From Methylobacterium sp. E-005 (GTDB taxonomy: Bacteria; Pseudomonadota; Alphaproteobacteria; Rhizobiales; Beijerinckiaceae): a DNA stretch of 64,000 bases. Every line of letters starts with the position of its first letter. Within the stretch, counting starts at the first letter, position 1. The DNA lies in the NCBI RefSeq assembly GCF_022829725.1, contig NZ_JAKSYG010000179.1, forward strand, positions 1 through 64,000, written 5' to 3'. A program made the translations under genes and the position numbers. Shown here in pieces: positions 18,864-29,201 of this stretch. Under the pieces are notes generated by a model, which did not search any database, was not told the origin of the DNA, and saw only the letters and a program-made list of their open reading frames with translations.

Positions 18864-20354
18864 TCAGCCCCTGAGATACCGCGCCTCCAGATGCGCCCGG
18901 AACGCCGCCGTGCCGAGCGGCGCCCCCGTGGCGCGGGTCAGCAGGGCGTCCGTGCCGAGCAGGCTGCCGACTTCATGAACGTTCGCGCGCAGCCAGCGCC
19001 GCAACGGCGCGAAATCCCCCTGCGCTAGACAATCCGGCAGCGCCGGCTCGGCCGCCCGGGCGGCCCGGAACAGCTGCGCCGCCGCGAGCGCTCCCAGCGT
19101 GTAGGTCGGGAAGTAGCCGAAGGCCCCGCTCGGCCAGTGGATGTCCTGCAGGCAGCCGACCCGATCGTCCGGCACGGTGAGGCCCAGAAGCTCCCGCATC
19201 CCATCGTTGAACGCCCCCGGCAGGTCCCGCACCGCGAGGTCGCCCGCGATCATCGCGGTCTCCAGCCGGTAGCGGAGCAGGATGTGCGCCGGATAAGTCG
19301 CCTCGTCGGCATCGACCCGGATGAAGCCCGGCGCGACCCGGGTGTTGAGCGCGTGCAGGTTCTCCGGAGACCAGGCCGGCCCTGAGCGCCCGAACGCCTC
19401 CCGCAGCAGGGGCGCCAGGAAGGTGAAGAACGCCCGGCTCCGGCAGGCTTGCATCTCGACGATGAGCGACTGGCTCTCGTGCAGGCTCATGCCGCGGGCC
19501 GCGCCCACCGGCTGGTTGCGCCATGCTTCCGGCCGGCCCTGCTCGTAGAGGGCGTGGCCGGTCTCGTGCAGCACGCCCATCAGGGCGCGGCCGAAATCGG
19601 CTTCGTCGTAGCGGGTGGTGATGCGCACGTCGTCGGTGGCGCCGCCGCAGAACGGGTGGAGGCTGATGTCGAGCCGGCCGCGGGTGAAATCGAACCCGAC
19701 CGCTTCCATCAGCTTCAGACCGAGCGCCCGCTGCACCGCCACGTCGAAGGGCCCGGTGAGCGGTTGCGGCGCCGGGTGCGACGCCTGGATCTCCCGGGCG
19801 CGGGCGATCAGGTCCGGCAGCCAGCTTGTCAGATCCGAAAACAGCGGGTCGATTGTCGCCCGGCGCATGCCCGGATCGTAGCTGTCGAGCAGCGCGTCGT
19901 AGGGGTCGAGCCCGAGGGCCGCGCCCTTGGCTTGGCCGATCTCCCGCTGGAGCCGCAGCACCTCGGCGAGATGCGGCTCCAGCTTGGCAAAATCCGCGTC
20001 GCGGCGCGCCTCGCGCCAGACCATCTCCGAGCGGGAGACCGCCCGGGAACTCGCCTCGACCAGATCCCGCGGCACTGCGGTGGCGTGGGCCTGCGCGCGG
20101 CGCATCTCGCGCAGGTTGGCGGCGGCCCAGGATTCGAGGCCCCCTGCCCGCTCGGCGGCGTCGAGTTCCCCGGCCGCCTCGGGCTCGGTCAACATCGCGT
20201 GGGCGAGCCCGCGCAGGATCGCGAGCTGATCGCCCCGCGCCGACGCGGCCCCATCCGGCATCAGGGTCTGCGCATCCCAGCCGAGGATCCCGGCGGCGCC
20301 TTCGAGGGCGGCGAGGCGTGCGAAGCGCTGTTCGAGGGTCTGGTAGGCGGTCAT
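18864..20354 (-). CDS. M32 family metallocarboxypeptidase (carboxypeptidase Taq)
   Basis: Zn2+ or Co2+ carboxypeptidase that trims C-terminal residues, cytoplasmic. The 496-aa protein has the family features: GWDAQTLMPDGAASARGDQL near residue 25, HPFCGGATDDVRITTRYDE near 235, the catalytic HETGH (about 265-269), ARGMSLHESQSL near 285 and YPAHILLRYRLE near 350. ATG at 20352-20354. Uup is encoded 41 bp upstream on the same strand, and the two may be co-transcribed. Confidence 0.93.
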   Translation of the reverse strand: MTAYQTLEQRFARLAALEGAAGILGWDAQTLMPDGAASARGDQLAILRGLAHAMLTEPEAAGELDAAERAGGLESWAAANLREMRRAQAHATAVPRDLVEASSRAVSRSEMVWREARRDADFAKLEPHLAEVLRLQREIGQAKGAALGLDPYDALLDSYDPGMRRATIDPLFSDLTSWLPDLIARAREIQASHPAPQPLTGPFDVAVQRALGLKLMEAVGFDFTRGRLDISLHPFCGGATDDVRITTRYDEADFGRALMGVLHETGHALYEQGRPEAWRNQPVGAARGMSLHESQSLIVEMQACRSRAFFTFLAPLLREAFGRSGPAWSPENLHALNTRVAPGFIRVDADEATYPAHILLRYRLETAMIAGDLAVRDLPGAFNDGMRELLGLTVPDDRVGCLQDIHWPSGAFGYFPTYTLGALAAAQLFRAARAAEPALPDCLAQGDFAPLRRWLRANVHEVGSLLGTDALLTRATGAPLGTAAFRAHLEARYLRG

Positions 20355-20395
20355 GCGGTCTCCGGTCCGGTCAGTCTCGCATTCAGCTGCGGCGC

Positions 20396-22198
20396 TCACC
20401 CCGCCTGCAGCATCTCCAGTTCCAGCCAGCGGTCCTCTGCCTGGGACAGCTCGGTCTCGGCCTGTGCCAGCATGGTCGAGGCCTTGTCGAACCGGGCAGG
20501 ATCGCGGGCGTAGAGGTCGGGATCGGCCAGGATCGTCTTGAGCTGGCCGATCGCCGCCTCCAGCTTCTGCATCCGGGCAGGCAGCGTCTTCAATTCGTGC
20601 TGCTCGTTGAAGCCGAGCTTGGGTTTGGCCGCCGGCTGGGGCGCGGGCGCGGCGGTTCGGGCCTTGGCCTCCTTCGCCTTCGGCGCGACGGTACGGGCCT
20701 CGATCCCCTGGCCGCGCTGGATCAGCATGTCGCTGTAGCCGCCGGCATACTCGACCCAGCGGCCGGCGCCCTCGGACACCAGCACGCTGCCGACCACGCG
20801 GTCGAGGAAGTCGCGGTCGTGGCTCACCAGGATCAGCGTGCCCTGGTAGTCGCCGAGCATCTCTTGGAGCAGGTCGAGGGTTTCGAGATCCAGATCGTTG
20901 GTGGGCTCGTCGAGAACCAGGAGGTTCGCCGGCTGCGCCAGGGCGCGGGCGATCAGCAGCCGGTTGCGCTCGCCGCCCGACAGCACCGAGACCGGCGTGC
21001 GCGCCTGCTCGGGGGTGAACAGGAAGTCCTTGAGATAGCCGATCACGTGGCGGCTCTGGCCGTTCACCGTGACGCTGTCGCCGCGACCGCCGGTCAGCAC
21101 GTCGGTGACGGTCATGCCGGGCTCAAGCGTGGCCCGGGCCTGATCGAGCACCACCGGCAACAGGTTGGTGCCGAGCACCACCTGCCCGGAATCCGGTCCG
21201 AGCCGGCCCATCAGCAGGTTGATCAGGGTCGACTTGCCGGCGCCGTTCGCCCCGACGATGCCGAGCCTGTCGCCGCGCATCACCCGCAGCGACAGGCCGT
21301 CGACGATCGTCCGCGCGCCATAGGATTTCGCGATGTCGCGGGCCTCGACCACGAGGCTGCCCGAGGACTCAGCGTCCGAGGCCTGCATGCTGACGCTGCC
21401 CACCGGGCGGCGGACCTCGCGACGGTTTTGCCGGAGCTCGTGCAGGTTGCCGAGCCGGCGGACGTTGCGCTTGCGCCGGGCGGTGACGCCGTAGCGGAGC
21501 CAGTGTTCCTCGGCGGCGATCTTGCGGTCGAGCTTGTGCTGGTCGCGCTCCTCCTCCTCGAAGAAGGCGTCGCGCCACGCCTCGAATCCTGAAAAGCCCT
21601 GGTCGATCCGGCGGGTCTCGCCGCGGTCGAGCCAGATCGTGGCCCGCGACAGGGCCGAGAGGAAGCGCCGGTCGTGGCTGATCAGCACGAGGGCGGCCCG
21701 GGTGTTCCGCAGTTCCGATTCGAGCCACTCGATCGCCGGCAGGTCGAGGTGGTTGGTCGGCTCGTCGAGGAGCAGCACGTCGGGCTCCGGGGCGAGCGCC
21801 TGGGCGAGCGCCGTGCGCCGCCCCTCCCCGCCCGAGAGTTTTGTCGGGTCTTCCGCGCCCGTCAGGCCGAGGCTCTCCAGCAGGTAGCGGGCCCGGTAGG
21901 TCGACTCGCCCGGCGGCATGCCGGCCTCGACGAAGTCCAGCGTCGTCGCGAAGCCGGAAAAGTCCGGCTCCTGCGCGAGGTAGCGGATCGTGGTGCCGGG
22001 CTGCACGAACCGTCGGCCCCTGTCGGGCTCGACGAGACCCGCGGCGATCTTCATCAGGGTCGACTTGCCCGATCCGTTGCGCCCGACGAGGCAGGTCCGC
22101 TCGCCCGGGGCAATGGCGATCTCGGCGCGGGTGATCAGCGGCGTGCCGCCGAAGGTCAGCGCGACGTCTTGAAGAGTGAGGAGCGGAGGAGCGGCCAT
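20396..22198 (-). CDS. uup: ABC-F family ATPase Uup
   Basis: Soluble twin-ATPase protein of the ABC-F class that acts on ribosomes and, for Uup, is linked to DNA branch processing and transposon excision. 600 aa. Two ABC cassettes: Walker A GRNGSGKST (about residue 37) and GANGAGKST (about 330); signatures LSGGEGRRTALAQ and LSGGERNRLLIAR; both followed by DEPTNHLD and DEPTNDLD. An ABC-F linker lies between. The C-terminal coiled coil of about 75 residues after KPKLGFNEQHELKTLPARMQ is the Uup-type DNA-binding tail and is why I prefer Uup over EttA. ATG at 22196-22198. Confidence 0.88.
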   Translation of the reverse strand: MAAPPLLTLQDVALTFGGTPLITRAEIAIAPGERTCLVGRNGSGKSTLMKIAAGLVEPDRGRRFVQPGTTIRYLAQEPDFSGFATTLDFVEAGMPPGESTYRARYLLESLGLTGAEDPTKLSGGEGRRTALAQALAPEPDVLLLDEPTNHLDLPAIEWLESELRNTRAALVLISHDRRFLSALSRATIWLDRGETRRIDQGFSGFEAWRDAFFEEEERDQHKLDRKIAAEEHWLRYGVTARRKRNVRRLGNLHELRQNRREVRRPVGSVSMQASDAESSGSLVVEARDIAKSYGARTIVDGLSLRVMRGDRLGIVGANGAGKSTLINLLMGRLGPDSGQVVLGTNLLPVVLDQARATLEPGMTVTDVLTGGRGDSVTVNGQSRHVIGYLKDFLFTPEQARTPVSVLSGGERNRLLIARALAQPANLLVLDEPTNDLDLETLDLLQEMLGDYQGTLILVSHDRDFLDRVVGSVLVSEGAGRWVEYAGGYSDMLIQRGQGIEARTVAPKAKEAKARTAAPAPQPAAKPKLGFNEQHELKTLPARMQKLEAAIGQLKTILADPDLYARDPARFDKASTMLAQAETELSQAEDRWLELEMLQAG

Positions 22199-22255
22199 GC
22201 GCCGGCTTATGGCAGCGCGCGGCTCACCGTTCAAACCCGCGCCCCCGCCCTCCTG

Positions 22256-22489
22256 TCAGGCGATCGGGTTCGCCGGCCCCGGCGGGCTGATCTCCGGCGC
22301 GCCCGGATCGTTGACCGGGATTTCCGGCGGCTGGATGCCCGGCGCCTCGGCCGGACTGTTGCCCGGGATCTCCGGCGCGGGCGGCTGGGTCGGCGCCTGT
22401 GGGGGCTCGTAGGGCCGGTCGGGGGCCGGACCGGGCTGCGGCGGCACCTCGGGGACCTGCCCCGGATCGGCGAGGGTCGAGTCGGGCAT
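22256..22489 (-). CDS. Proline-rich small protein, 77 aa
   Basis: Unrecognised, low complexity: it reads MPDSTLADPGQVPEVPPQPG and continues with PxxP-type repeats (PEIPG, PEIPVND, PEISPPG). No membrane segment or signal peptide; probably disordered. A clean GGAGG sits 6 bases before the ATG (22487-22489), which supports translation. It lies 57 bp upstream of uup on the same strand. Longer upstream starts in the frame look like noise. Confidence 0.5.
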   Translation of the reverse strand: MPDSTLADPGQVPEVPPQPGPAPDRPYEPPQAPTQPPAPEIPGNSPAEAPGIQPPEIPVNDPGAPEISPPGPANPIA

Positions 22490-22808
22490 GGCAATCCTCC
22501 GTCGGGTTCTGCGTGCGGTTCTGCACCGTTGGGGCAGCAACAAAAGCCAGCGGTCTCGGTTCCGGACATCCCCTGCGTCACGGGCTGTCCCCGGTTGCCA
22601 CCGACGATGCCGGTGTGGGCAGCGCAGGGCCATTGTCGGTCTATTCAAGCAATTTGATCTATTCGAAAATGTATTGATATAAATATTATTGGATCATGGA
22701 AATTGATTGGGGGTGAAATAAGATCTGAACCGATTGAAAAACGATTGTCACCAAACTGATGCGACCTCGGCGTAGACGCATCGATTGGCGAAAATCCGGG
22801 GCAAACCT
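22490..22808. other. Intergenic stretch with an AT-rich island
   Basis: Gap of 319 bp between two divergent small genes. From about 22645 to 22745 base composition drops sharply to AT-rich, including TGTATTGATATAAATATTAT around 22666, unlike anything else in the window. No gene is seen. It could hold a promoter for the 56-aa membrane protein downstream, or a nucleoid-protein site. Confidence 0.45.
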
Positions 22809-22979
22809 ATGCGCTTGAACGCACCGACTCAGATCATCTTCGTGCTGTCGCTGATCATCGCGGTGCTGTCTGTGCTCATGGTCTACGGCATCGTCCGTAT
22901 TCCAGGCGTACAGGCGTTCTGGGTGCTGCTGACGGCGTTCGCCGTGCTGGCCCTGGGCGCCGTCTTCAAGCGACTCTGA
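22809..22979 (+). CDS. Small two-span membrane protein, 56 aa
   Basis: Unrecognised. It begins MRLNAPTQIIFVLSLIIAVL with one helix at about residues 8-27 and a second at 36-52 (FWVLLTAFAVLALGAVF), ending KRL. A TTG 24 bp upstream could add 8 residues. It lies just downstream of an AT-rich island. The hydropathy pattern is coherent and the codon usage is typical of the genome, so it is probably real. Confidence 0.6.
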   Translation: MRLNAPTQIIFVLSLIIAVLSVLMVYGIVRIPGVQAFWVLLTAFAVLALGAVFKRL

Positions 22980-23141
22980 ACGCCAACGGCGCGGCGCAGT
23001 AGGCCGGCTATGACGACGCATCCACGGGAAAGGCGGTGCGTCCGATGCAGGCGCGCCGATGCCCGGCAGGAGGAGCGAGCGCACGCAGTCGGACCCGATC
23101 ACCGCGGGGTCGGAGGCGGGCCGGTTTACGGGACCGAAGCG

Positions 23142-23456
23142 CTACTTCTTGGTCAGCAGGAGGTTGCCCTCCTTGCTCGCGACCTTCTGAATCTTCTCGG
23201 CGAACAGGGCGAGCAGGAACGGCAGCTTCACCTCCAGCCGGATGCTCTCGGCGCCAACGTCGATCGTGCCGGCAATTTTCTGGGCCACGGCAGACACGCC
23301 GAAATCCAGACGATCGCCCGTCCAGGCGAGCTGGTCCACGGTGATGCCGCTCTTGGCCAGGAAGGCCCGCGCCTGATCGGTGCCGTGCTCCAGGCGCCGC
23401 TTGGCCTCGTCGCGGCCGAGGTCGTGCGGGATATCGACGATGAGGGGCTTGGGCAT
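23142..23456 (-). CDS. Polyhydroxyalkanoic acid system family protein
   Basis: A 104-aa soluble protein that fits the PHA granule-region family (small proteins found with polyhydroxyalkanoate genes). Characteristic parts: MPKPLIVDIPHDLGRDEAKR at the N-terminus, a middle strand DRLDFGVSAVAQKIAGTIDV, then IRLEVKLPFLLALFAEKIQK and a Lys-rich end. ATG at 23454-23456. No phaC or phasin genes are nearby. Biochemical role is not established. Confidence 0.75.
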   Translation of the reverse strand: MPKPLIVDIPHDLGRDEAKRRLEHGTDQARAFLAKSGITVDQLAWTGDRLDFGVSAVAQKIAGTIDVGAESIRLEVKLPFLLALFAEKIQKVASKEGNLLLTKK

Positions 23457-23569
23457 GGAAGATTGATCCGGGCTGAACCCGGCAGCAGATGGGGCCTCCA
23501 TCCGCGAGAGACAACGGCCGGGGGCCGCCTCGCCCGATCGGACGGAGGCGGCCCGGCGTTTGAACGGGA

Positions 23570-23920
23570 TCAGTTCAGAACGTGCAGCGACACGTAGGTC
23601 GTGCCGCCCATGCCCAGGGCACGGGCGGAGCCGCGCGACAGATCGATGATCCGGCCACGCACGAATGGCCCACGATCGTTGATGCGAACCACCACGGAGC
23701 GGCCGGTCCGGGTGTTCTCGACACGGACGCGGGTACCGAACGGCAGGCTGCGATGGGCGGCGGTCAGTCCGTTGGGGTTGAAACGCTCGCCGTTCGCGGT
23801 GCGGTGACCACTCCCGTACCAGGAGGCCGCTCCGCTCTGTGCGGCGGCCGGGAGGCTTGCTCCGATGACGGTGGACAGCATTCCAAGCGAGACAACGAGC
23901 TTACCGAAACCAAACGTCAT
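23570..23920 (-). CDS. RlpA-like septal ring / lytic transglycosylase family protein
   Basis: Exported double-psi beta-barrel protein, 116 aa. A signal peptide covers residues 1-27 (ending LPAAAQ). The RlpA core follows: [20 protein letters not shown] (about 31-50), [18 protein letters not shown], and [20 protein letters not shown] (about 77-96), with the Asp in NDRGPF typical of the catalytic barrel. There is no SPOR domain and no lipobox, so it is a minimal member. RlpA proteins cleave naked glycan strands or act at the septum. The ATG at 23918-23920 is fixed by the signal peptide. Confidence 0.85.
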   Translation of the reverse strand: MTFGFGKLVVSLGMLSTVIGASLPAAAQSGAASWYGSGHRTANGERFNPNGLTAAHRSLPFGTRVRVENTRTGRSVVVRINDRGPFVRGRIIDLSRGSARALGMGGTTYVSLHVLN

Positions 23921-25744
<1,824 letters not shown>

Positions 25745-25769
25745 TCCGTTCCGTCCCCGGTCATGGGAT

Positions 25770-25866
25770 CCCAAAGGGCTCAGCCTTTTGGCGGGTGCAG
25801 GGCAGAGCCCTGCAGACATCCCGGGGCTTTGCCCCAAACCCCACCAAAGGGCTGAGCCCTTTGGAA
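25770..25866. repeat. Hairpin-rich intergenic repeat, likely bidirectional terminator
   Basis: Between the convergent ccrM and mutY genes. The outer arms CCAAAGGGCTCAGCCTTTTGG (near 25770) and CCAAAGGGCTGAGCCCTTTGG (near 25844) are inverted-repeat sequences; inside are CAGGGC-AGA-GCCCTG and GGGGC-TTT-GCCCC hairpins. Repeats of this sort occur widely between genes in Methylobacterium and relatives (recalled, not searched). No U-run follows, so termination is inferred from position. Confidence 0.6.
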
Positions 25867-25890
25867 ACCCCGTCCTTCCGAGACGTCTGA

Positions 25891-27216
25891 CTAGCGCCGC
25901 CGCGCCGTGCCCCGCCGGCGCGGCGCGGCCGGTGGCGCCTCCGGCTCACTGTCCAGGAAATCGTCCGCGTCCGGCGGCGGTGCCGGCGCCGGCTTCGGCT
26001 GCGGTTTCGGCACGGCCCGGACGCGCGGACGCGGCTCGGGATCCGGCATCGAGACCGGCGCCTCCATGGCCGCCAACAGCGGCATCGGCGGCGGCTCCTT
26101 CTTCGGGCGGCCGCGCGGCTTCTTCTCCGGCTCCGGCTTCGGGTCGAAGGCGTGGGCCAGGACCTTGCGCATCAGGCCGGGCAGCGGCTCCGCGTCGAGG
26201 GCGGCGCGCGGGGTGAAGCGCATCCCGGCCGGTGCCGGCGTCGAGAGCGCGACCCGGGCCGCGAAGACGGTCAGCTCCAGCGGGAAATGCGTGAAGCCGT
26301 GGCGCACGAGGCCCGGCAGCCGCTTCCACCGGGCGTCGAGGGGCGCGTCCAACAGGGCCCCGGCCACGTCATAATCCGGCTCCCAGGCGCTGCCCGGCGG
26401 TTCGGCCATATTACCGAGCAGCCCCTCGGGCGCCCGCGTCCGCAGCAGCACCGCCTCGTCGCCGCTTCGGATCGCCACGAAGGCCGCCCCGCGGCGCAAA
26501 GCGCCCTTGGCGACCCTGATCTTGCGCGGAAACGTCTCCTGCGTGCCGAGCGCCCGGGCGCGGCAGGGCGACATCCAGGGGCAGAGCGCGCAGGCGGGCC
26601 GCTTGGGCGTGCAGATCGTGGCGCCGAGATCCATCAGCGCCTGGGCGAAGTCGCCGGGCCTGTCCTCCGGAACCAGCGCCTGCGTCAGGCGGCGGATCTC
26701 GGGGCGGCTGCCCGGAAGCGGTGCCTCGACCGCGTAGGCCCGGCTTAAGACCCGCTCGACATTGCCGTCGACGGCGGCTTCCGGCCTGTCGAAGGCGATC
26801 GCCGCGATGGCGCCTGCCGTGTAGGCGCCGATGCCCGGGAGCTTGCGCAGGCCCTCGGCCGTATCGGGGAAACTTCCGCCGGCCGCGGCGACCACCTTCG
26901 CGCAGGCGTGGAGGTTGCGTGCGCGGGAATAGTAGCCGAGCCCCGCCCAGGCCGACATCACCGCCTCTTCGGGGGCGTCCGCCAAGGCGAAGAGATCGGG
27001 GAAACGGGTGAGGAACCGCTCGAAATACGGCCGGACCGCCGCGATCGTGGTCTGTTGCAGCATCACCTCGGAGAGCCAGACCCGGTAGGGATCGGCTACC
27101 GCGCCGGCGAGGGCCCGCCACGGCAGGACTCGCCGATGCCGGTCGTACCAGGCGAGCAGGTCGTCGGCGCGCAATCCGGGGCCGGCTTGATGATCCATGG
27201 ATGTGCGGGACGGCAT
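25891..27216 (-). CDS. mutY: A/G-specific adenine glycosylase MutY
   Basis: Removes adenine mispaired with 8-oxoguanine. 441 aa. Seen: WYDRHRRVLPWR near residue 22, VMLQQTTIAAV (about 50), the HhH region LPGIGAYTAGAIAAIAFDRP with the catalytic Asp (about 125-145), and the [4Fe-4S] cluster CTPKRPACALCPWMSPC with C-x6-C-x2-C-x5-C spacing. A Nudix-like MutT domain (8-oxoG recognition) follows to about 360. Unusual is a charged Pro-rich tail of some 80 residues with KKPRGRPKKEPP, an AT-hook-like motif. Start ATG at 27214-27216 or 6 codons later at 27196-27198; neither has a strong ribosome binding site. Confidence 0.9.
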   Translation of the reverse strand: MPSRTSMDHQAGPGLRADDLLAWYDRHRRVLPWRALAGAVADPYRVWLSEVMLQQTTIAAVRPYFERFLTRFPDLFALADAPEEAVMSAWAGLGYYSRARNLHACAKVVAAAGGSFPDTAEGLRKLPGIGAYTAGAIAAIAFDRPEAAVDGNVERVLSRAYAVEAPLPGSRPEIRRLTQALVPEDRPGDFAQALMDLGATICTPKRPACALCPWMSPCRARALGTQETFPRKIRVAKGALRRGAAFVAIRSGDEAVLLRTRAPEGLLGNMAEPPGSAWEPDYDVAGALLDAPLDARWKRLPGLVRHGFTHFPLELTVFAARVALSTPAPAGMRFTPRAALDAEPLPGLMRKVLAHAFDPKPEPEKKPRGRPKKEPPPMPLLAAMEAPVSMPDPEPRPRVRAVPKPQPKPAPAPPPDADDFLDSEPEAPPAAPRRRGTARRR

Positions 27217-27349
27217 GATCGGGTCGCCAGGGTCCGCGGTGCATAGCCGGTGGGGTAAGGCGATCATAGGGCGGCGAAAGCGCGGCGATGTCCTCCCTTC
27301 GTCAACCATCCTGCGCTACCTTCGCGGGATCCACAGGGCCGGGACCACC

Positions 27350-27832
27350 ATGGCGCGCGTCAAACCGCTGGCCGAATTGATCGAGGGCTGCATCGGCCCG
27401 GCCTTCGCGGCGCAGGGCTTCGCCTCGACCGACATCCTGGCCGCGTGGCCGGAGATCGTGGGCGAGCGGCTCGCCCGCTACTGCCGGCCGTCCCGGCTCG
27501 AATGGCCGAAGCGGCGCCGCAAGGCTTCTGAGGCGCCGGAATCCGGGACGCTGGTCGTACGGGTCGAGGGGGTGTTCGCCATCGAATTGCAACACCTCGC
27601 GCCGGTGGTGATCCAGCGGATCAACCGACATTACGGCTGGGCCTGCGTCTCGCGGATCGTGCTGCAACAGGATCGGGTCGGCCGGAGCGGCACGCAGACG
27701 CCGCGCACCCGCATCGATCCGGCCCGGGCCGTCGAGGTGCAGAAGGCGGTCTCGGGGATCGCCGATGACGGCCTGCGCGCGGCCCTCGACCGCCTCGGCA
27801 CCGCGGCGATCGCGACCCGACCGGAGCGTTGA
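27350..27832 (+). CDS. DUF721 protein (DciA-like)
   Basis: 160-aa protein with the DUF721 pattern: a helical start (VKPLAELIEGCIGPAFAAQG), then ILAAWPEIVGERLARYCRPS (about 29-48), GTLVVRVEGVFAIELQHLAP, and VIQRINRHYGWACVSRIVLQ. DUF721 contains DciA, which loads the replicative helicase DnaB in bacteria lacking DnaC. The C-terminal part after residue 120 is less conserved. It lies divergent from mutY and 89 bp upstream of the dsbA-like gene, an arrangement I recall from many alphaproteobacteria. Confidence 0.8.
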   Translation: MARVKPLAELIEGCIGPAFAAQGFASTDILAAWPEIVGERLARYCRPSRLEWPKRRRKASEAPESGTLVVRVEGVFAIELQHLAPVVIQRINRHYGWACVSRIVLQQDRVGRSGTQTPRTRIDPARAVEVQKAVSGIADDGLRAALDRLGTAAIATRPER

Positions 27833-27921
27833 GCGGGGCGATTCGGTCGCCTTGCCAGGACGGTCGCGCCCGAGTACCGGCATGCGACGCCAAACCCAAT
27901 GTACACGGCGGAGCCTGCCCG

Positions 27922-28566
27922 ATGACGACGCGACGCGACGCTCTCAAGTTCTCCGGCCTCGCCCTCGGCGCCGGCCTCGCTCTCCCCTATCTCTCCCGCA
28001 GCGCCCAGGCGCAGAATTCCGAGATGGCCGCGCTGCTGCAGCCGGGTCCGCTCGGCGATGTCTGGCTCGGGCCGGCGGACGCCAAGTGCACGATCATCGA
28101 GTACGCATCGATGACCTGCTCGCATTGCGCTGCGTTTCATCGCAACACGTGGCCGACGCTCAAGGAGCGGTACATCGACACCGGCAAGGTGCGGTTCACG
28201 CTGCGCGAGTTCCCCCTCGATCCGCTCGCCACCGCGGCCTTCATGCTGGCGCGCTGCGAGGGCGATTCCAAGTACTACCCGATCACCGACCTGCTGTTCG
28301 ACCAGCAGTCCGGCTGGGCCTTCACGCCGAAGCCGGTGGACGCGCTGGAGCAGATGCTGCGGCAGGCCGGCTACACCAAGCAGACCTTCGAGGCGTGCCT
28401 GAAGGACCAGAAGGTCTACAGCGCGGTCAACGCCGTGAAGCAGCGCGGGCTCGACACGTTCAAGGTCGATTCCACCCCGACCTTCTTCATCAACGGCGAG
28501 CGCTATACCGGCGAGATGACGGTCGAGGGCATGGAGAAGGTGATCAAGCCGATCATCGGGGCTTGA
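27922..28566 (+). CDS. DsbA-like thiol:disulfide interchange protein
   Basis: Periplasmic thioredoxin-fold oxidase or isomerase, 214 aa. The N-terminus TTRRDALKFSGLALGAGLAL has twin arginines and an Ala-x-Ala end, so it is probably exported by Tat. The active site is TCSHC (about residues 65-69), then FREFPLDP-like LREFPLDPLATAAF (about 91-104), and the cis-Pro loop VDSTPTFFINGERYTGEMT near 187. This branch (DsbA family, Com1-like) is common in alphaproteobacteria next to DUF721 genes. DsbB at 9372 may re-oxidise it. Confidence 0.87.
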   Translation: MTTRRDALKFSGLALGAGLALPYLSRSAQAQNSEMAALLQPGPLGDVWLGPADAKCTIIEYASMTCSHCAAFHRNTWPTLKERYIDTGKVRFTLREFPLDPLATAAFMLARCEGDSKYYPITDLLFDQQSGWAFTPKPVDALEQMLRQAGYTKQTFEACLKDQKVYSAVNAVKQRGLDTFKVDSTPTFFINGERYTGEMTVEGMEKVIKPIIGA

Positions 28567-28664
28567 GGCCCCGGCCGCCCCTCGTGCGAAGCACCACGCA
28601 GGAGAAGCGGCCAGGACTGGAATACCAAAGCAAGTTCAACGGCTTACCATGTATGGGCTTCGCC

Positions 28665-28693
28665 TTGACACTCAAGATAGGCGAAACTATGGT
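28665..28693 (+). promoter_or_regulatory. Sigma-70 promoter of the F0 ATP synthase operon
   Basis: A perfect -35 TTGACA at 28665-28670 and a -10 TATGGT at 28688-28693 are separated by exactly 17 bases. The GTG start of atpI lies 62 bp downstream. This is the only promoter in the window that stands out by eye. Confidence 0.65.
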
Positions 28694-28755
28694 GCGCCCG
28701 CTTGCTGGGGGCGTCCAGCCGGTTTCGGATCCTCCCACCCTGTGAGTTTTGAGCC

Positions 28756-29130
28756 GTGAACGGCGACGACACGCGGGATGGGAACGGGGCCGAGGGGACG
28801 CCGACGGACAGCGAACTCTCCGCGAGGCTCAGACGTCTCGAGACGCAGATCGAACGGAAGCGGCCGCAGGCTGCTGCCGATCCTTCCACGCGCCCTCGGA
28901 CAAACGGGTCGTCCGCGCTGGGCCAGGCCATGACGCTCTCCACGGAGTTCGTCGCTGGCGTGATCGCGGGGGGCATACTCGGCTGGATCGTCGATCATGT
29001 CTTCGGGACCAAACCCTGGGGCCTGATCGTCCTTCTGATGCTCGGGTTCGTCGCGGGGGTCTACAACGTGATGCGGGTGTCGGGTTTCTCCGGCGCGCGT
29101 CCGGAGCGGCGCGACCGGCAGGAGCCATAA
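28756..29130 (+). CDS. atpI: ATP synthase assembly protein AtpI
   Basis: 124-aa membrane protein of the AtpI/AtpZ family at the head of the F0 operon, thought to aid c-ring assembly or supply Mg2+. Seen: a polar N-terminus of about 57 residues, then two transmembrane helices (EFVAGVIAGGILGWIVDHVF and WGLIVLLMLGFVAGVYNVMR), with the DxxFGTKPWG loop typical of alphaproteobacterial members. GTG start at 28756. atpB follows 71 bp downstream. Confidence 0.85.
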   Translation: MNGDDTRDGNGAEGTPTDSELSARLRRLETQIERKRPQAAADPSTRPRTNGSSALGQAMTLSTEFVAGVIAGGILGWIVDHVFGTKPWGLIVLLMLGFVAGVYNVMRVSGFSGARPERRDRQEP

Positions 29131-29201
29131 GGCGCGCCGGTCTGTGACAATCGAGGCGGCCGGCTCGAGCCGGTGCGTGGGACAAGAAGGGCGGGAGCGG
29201 A

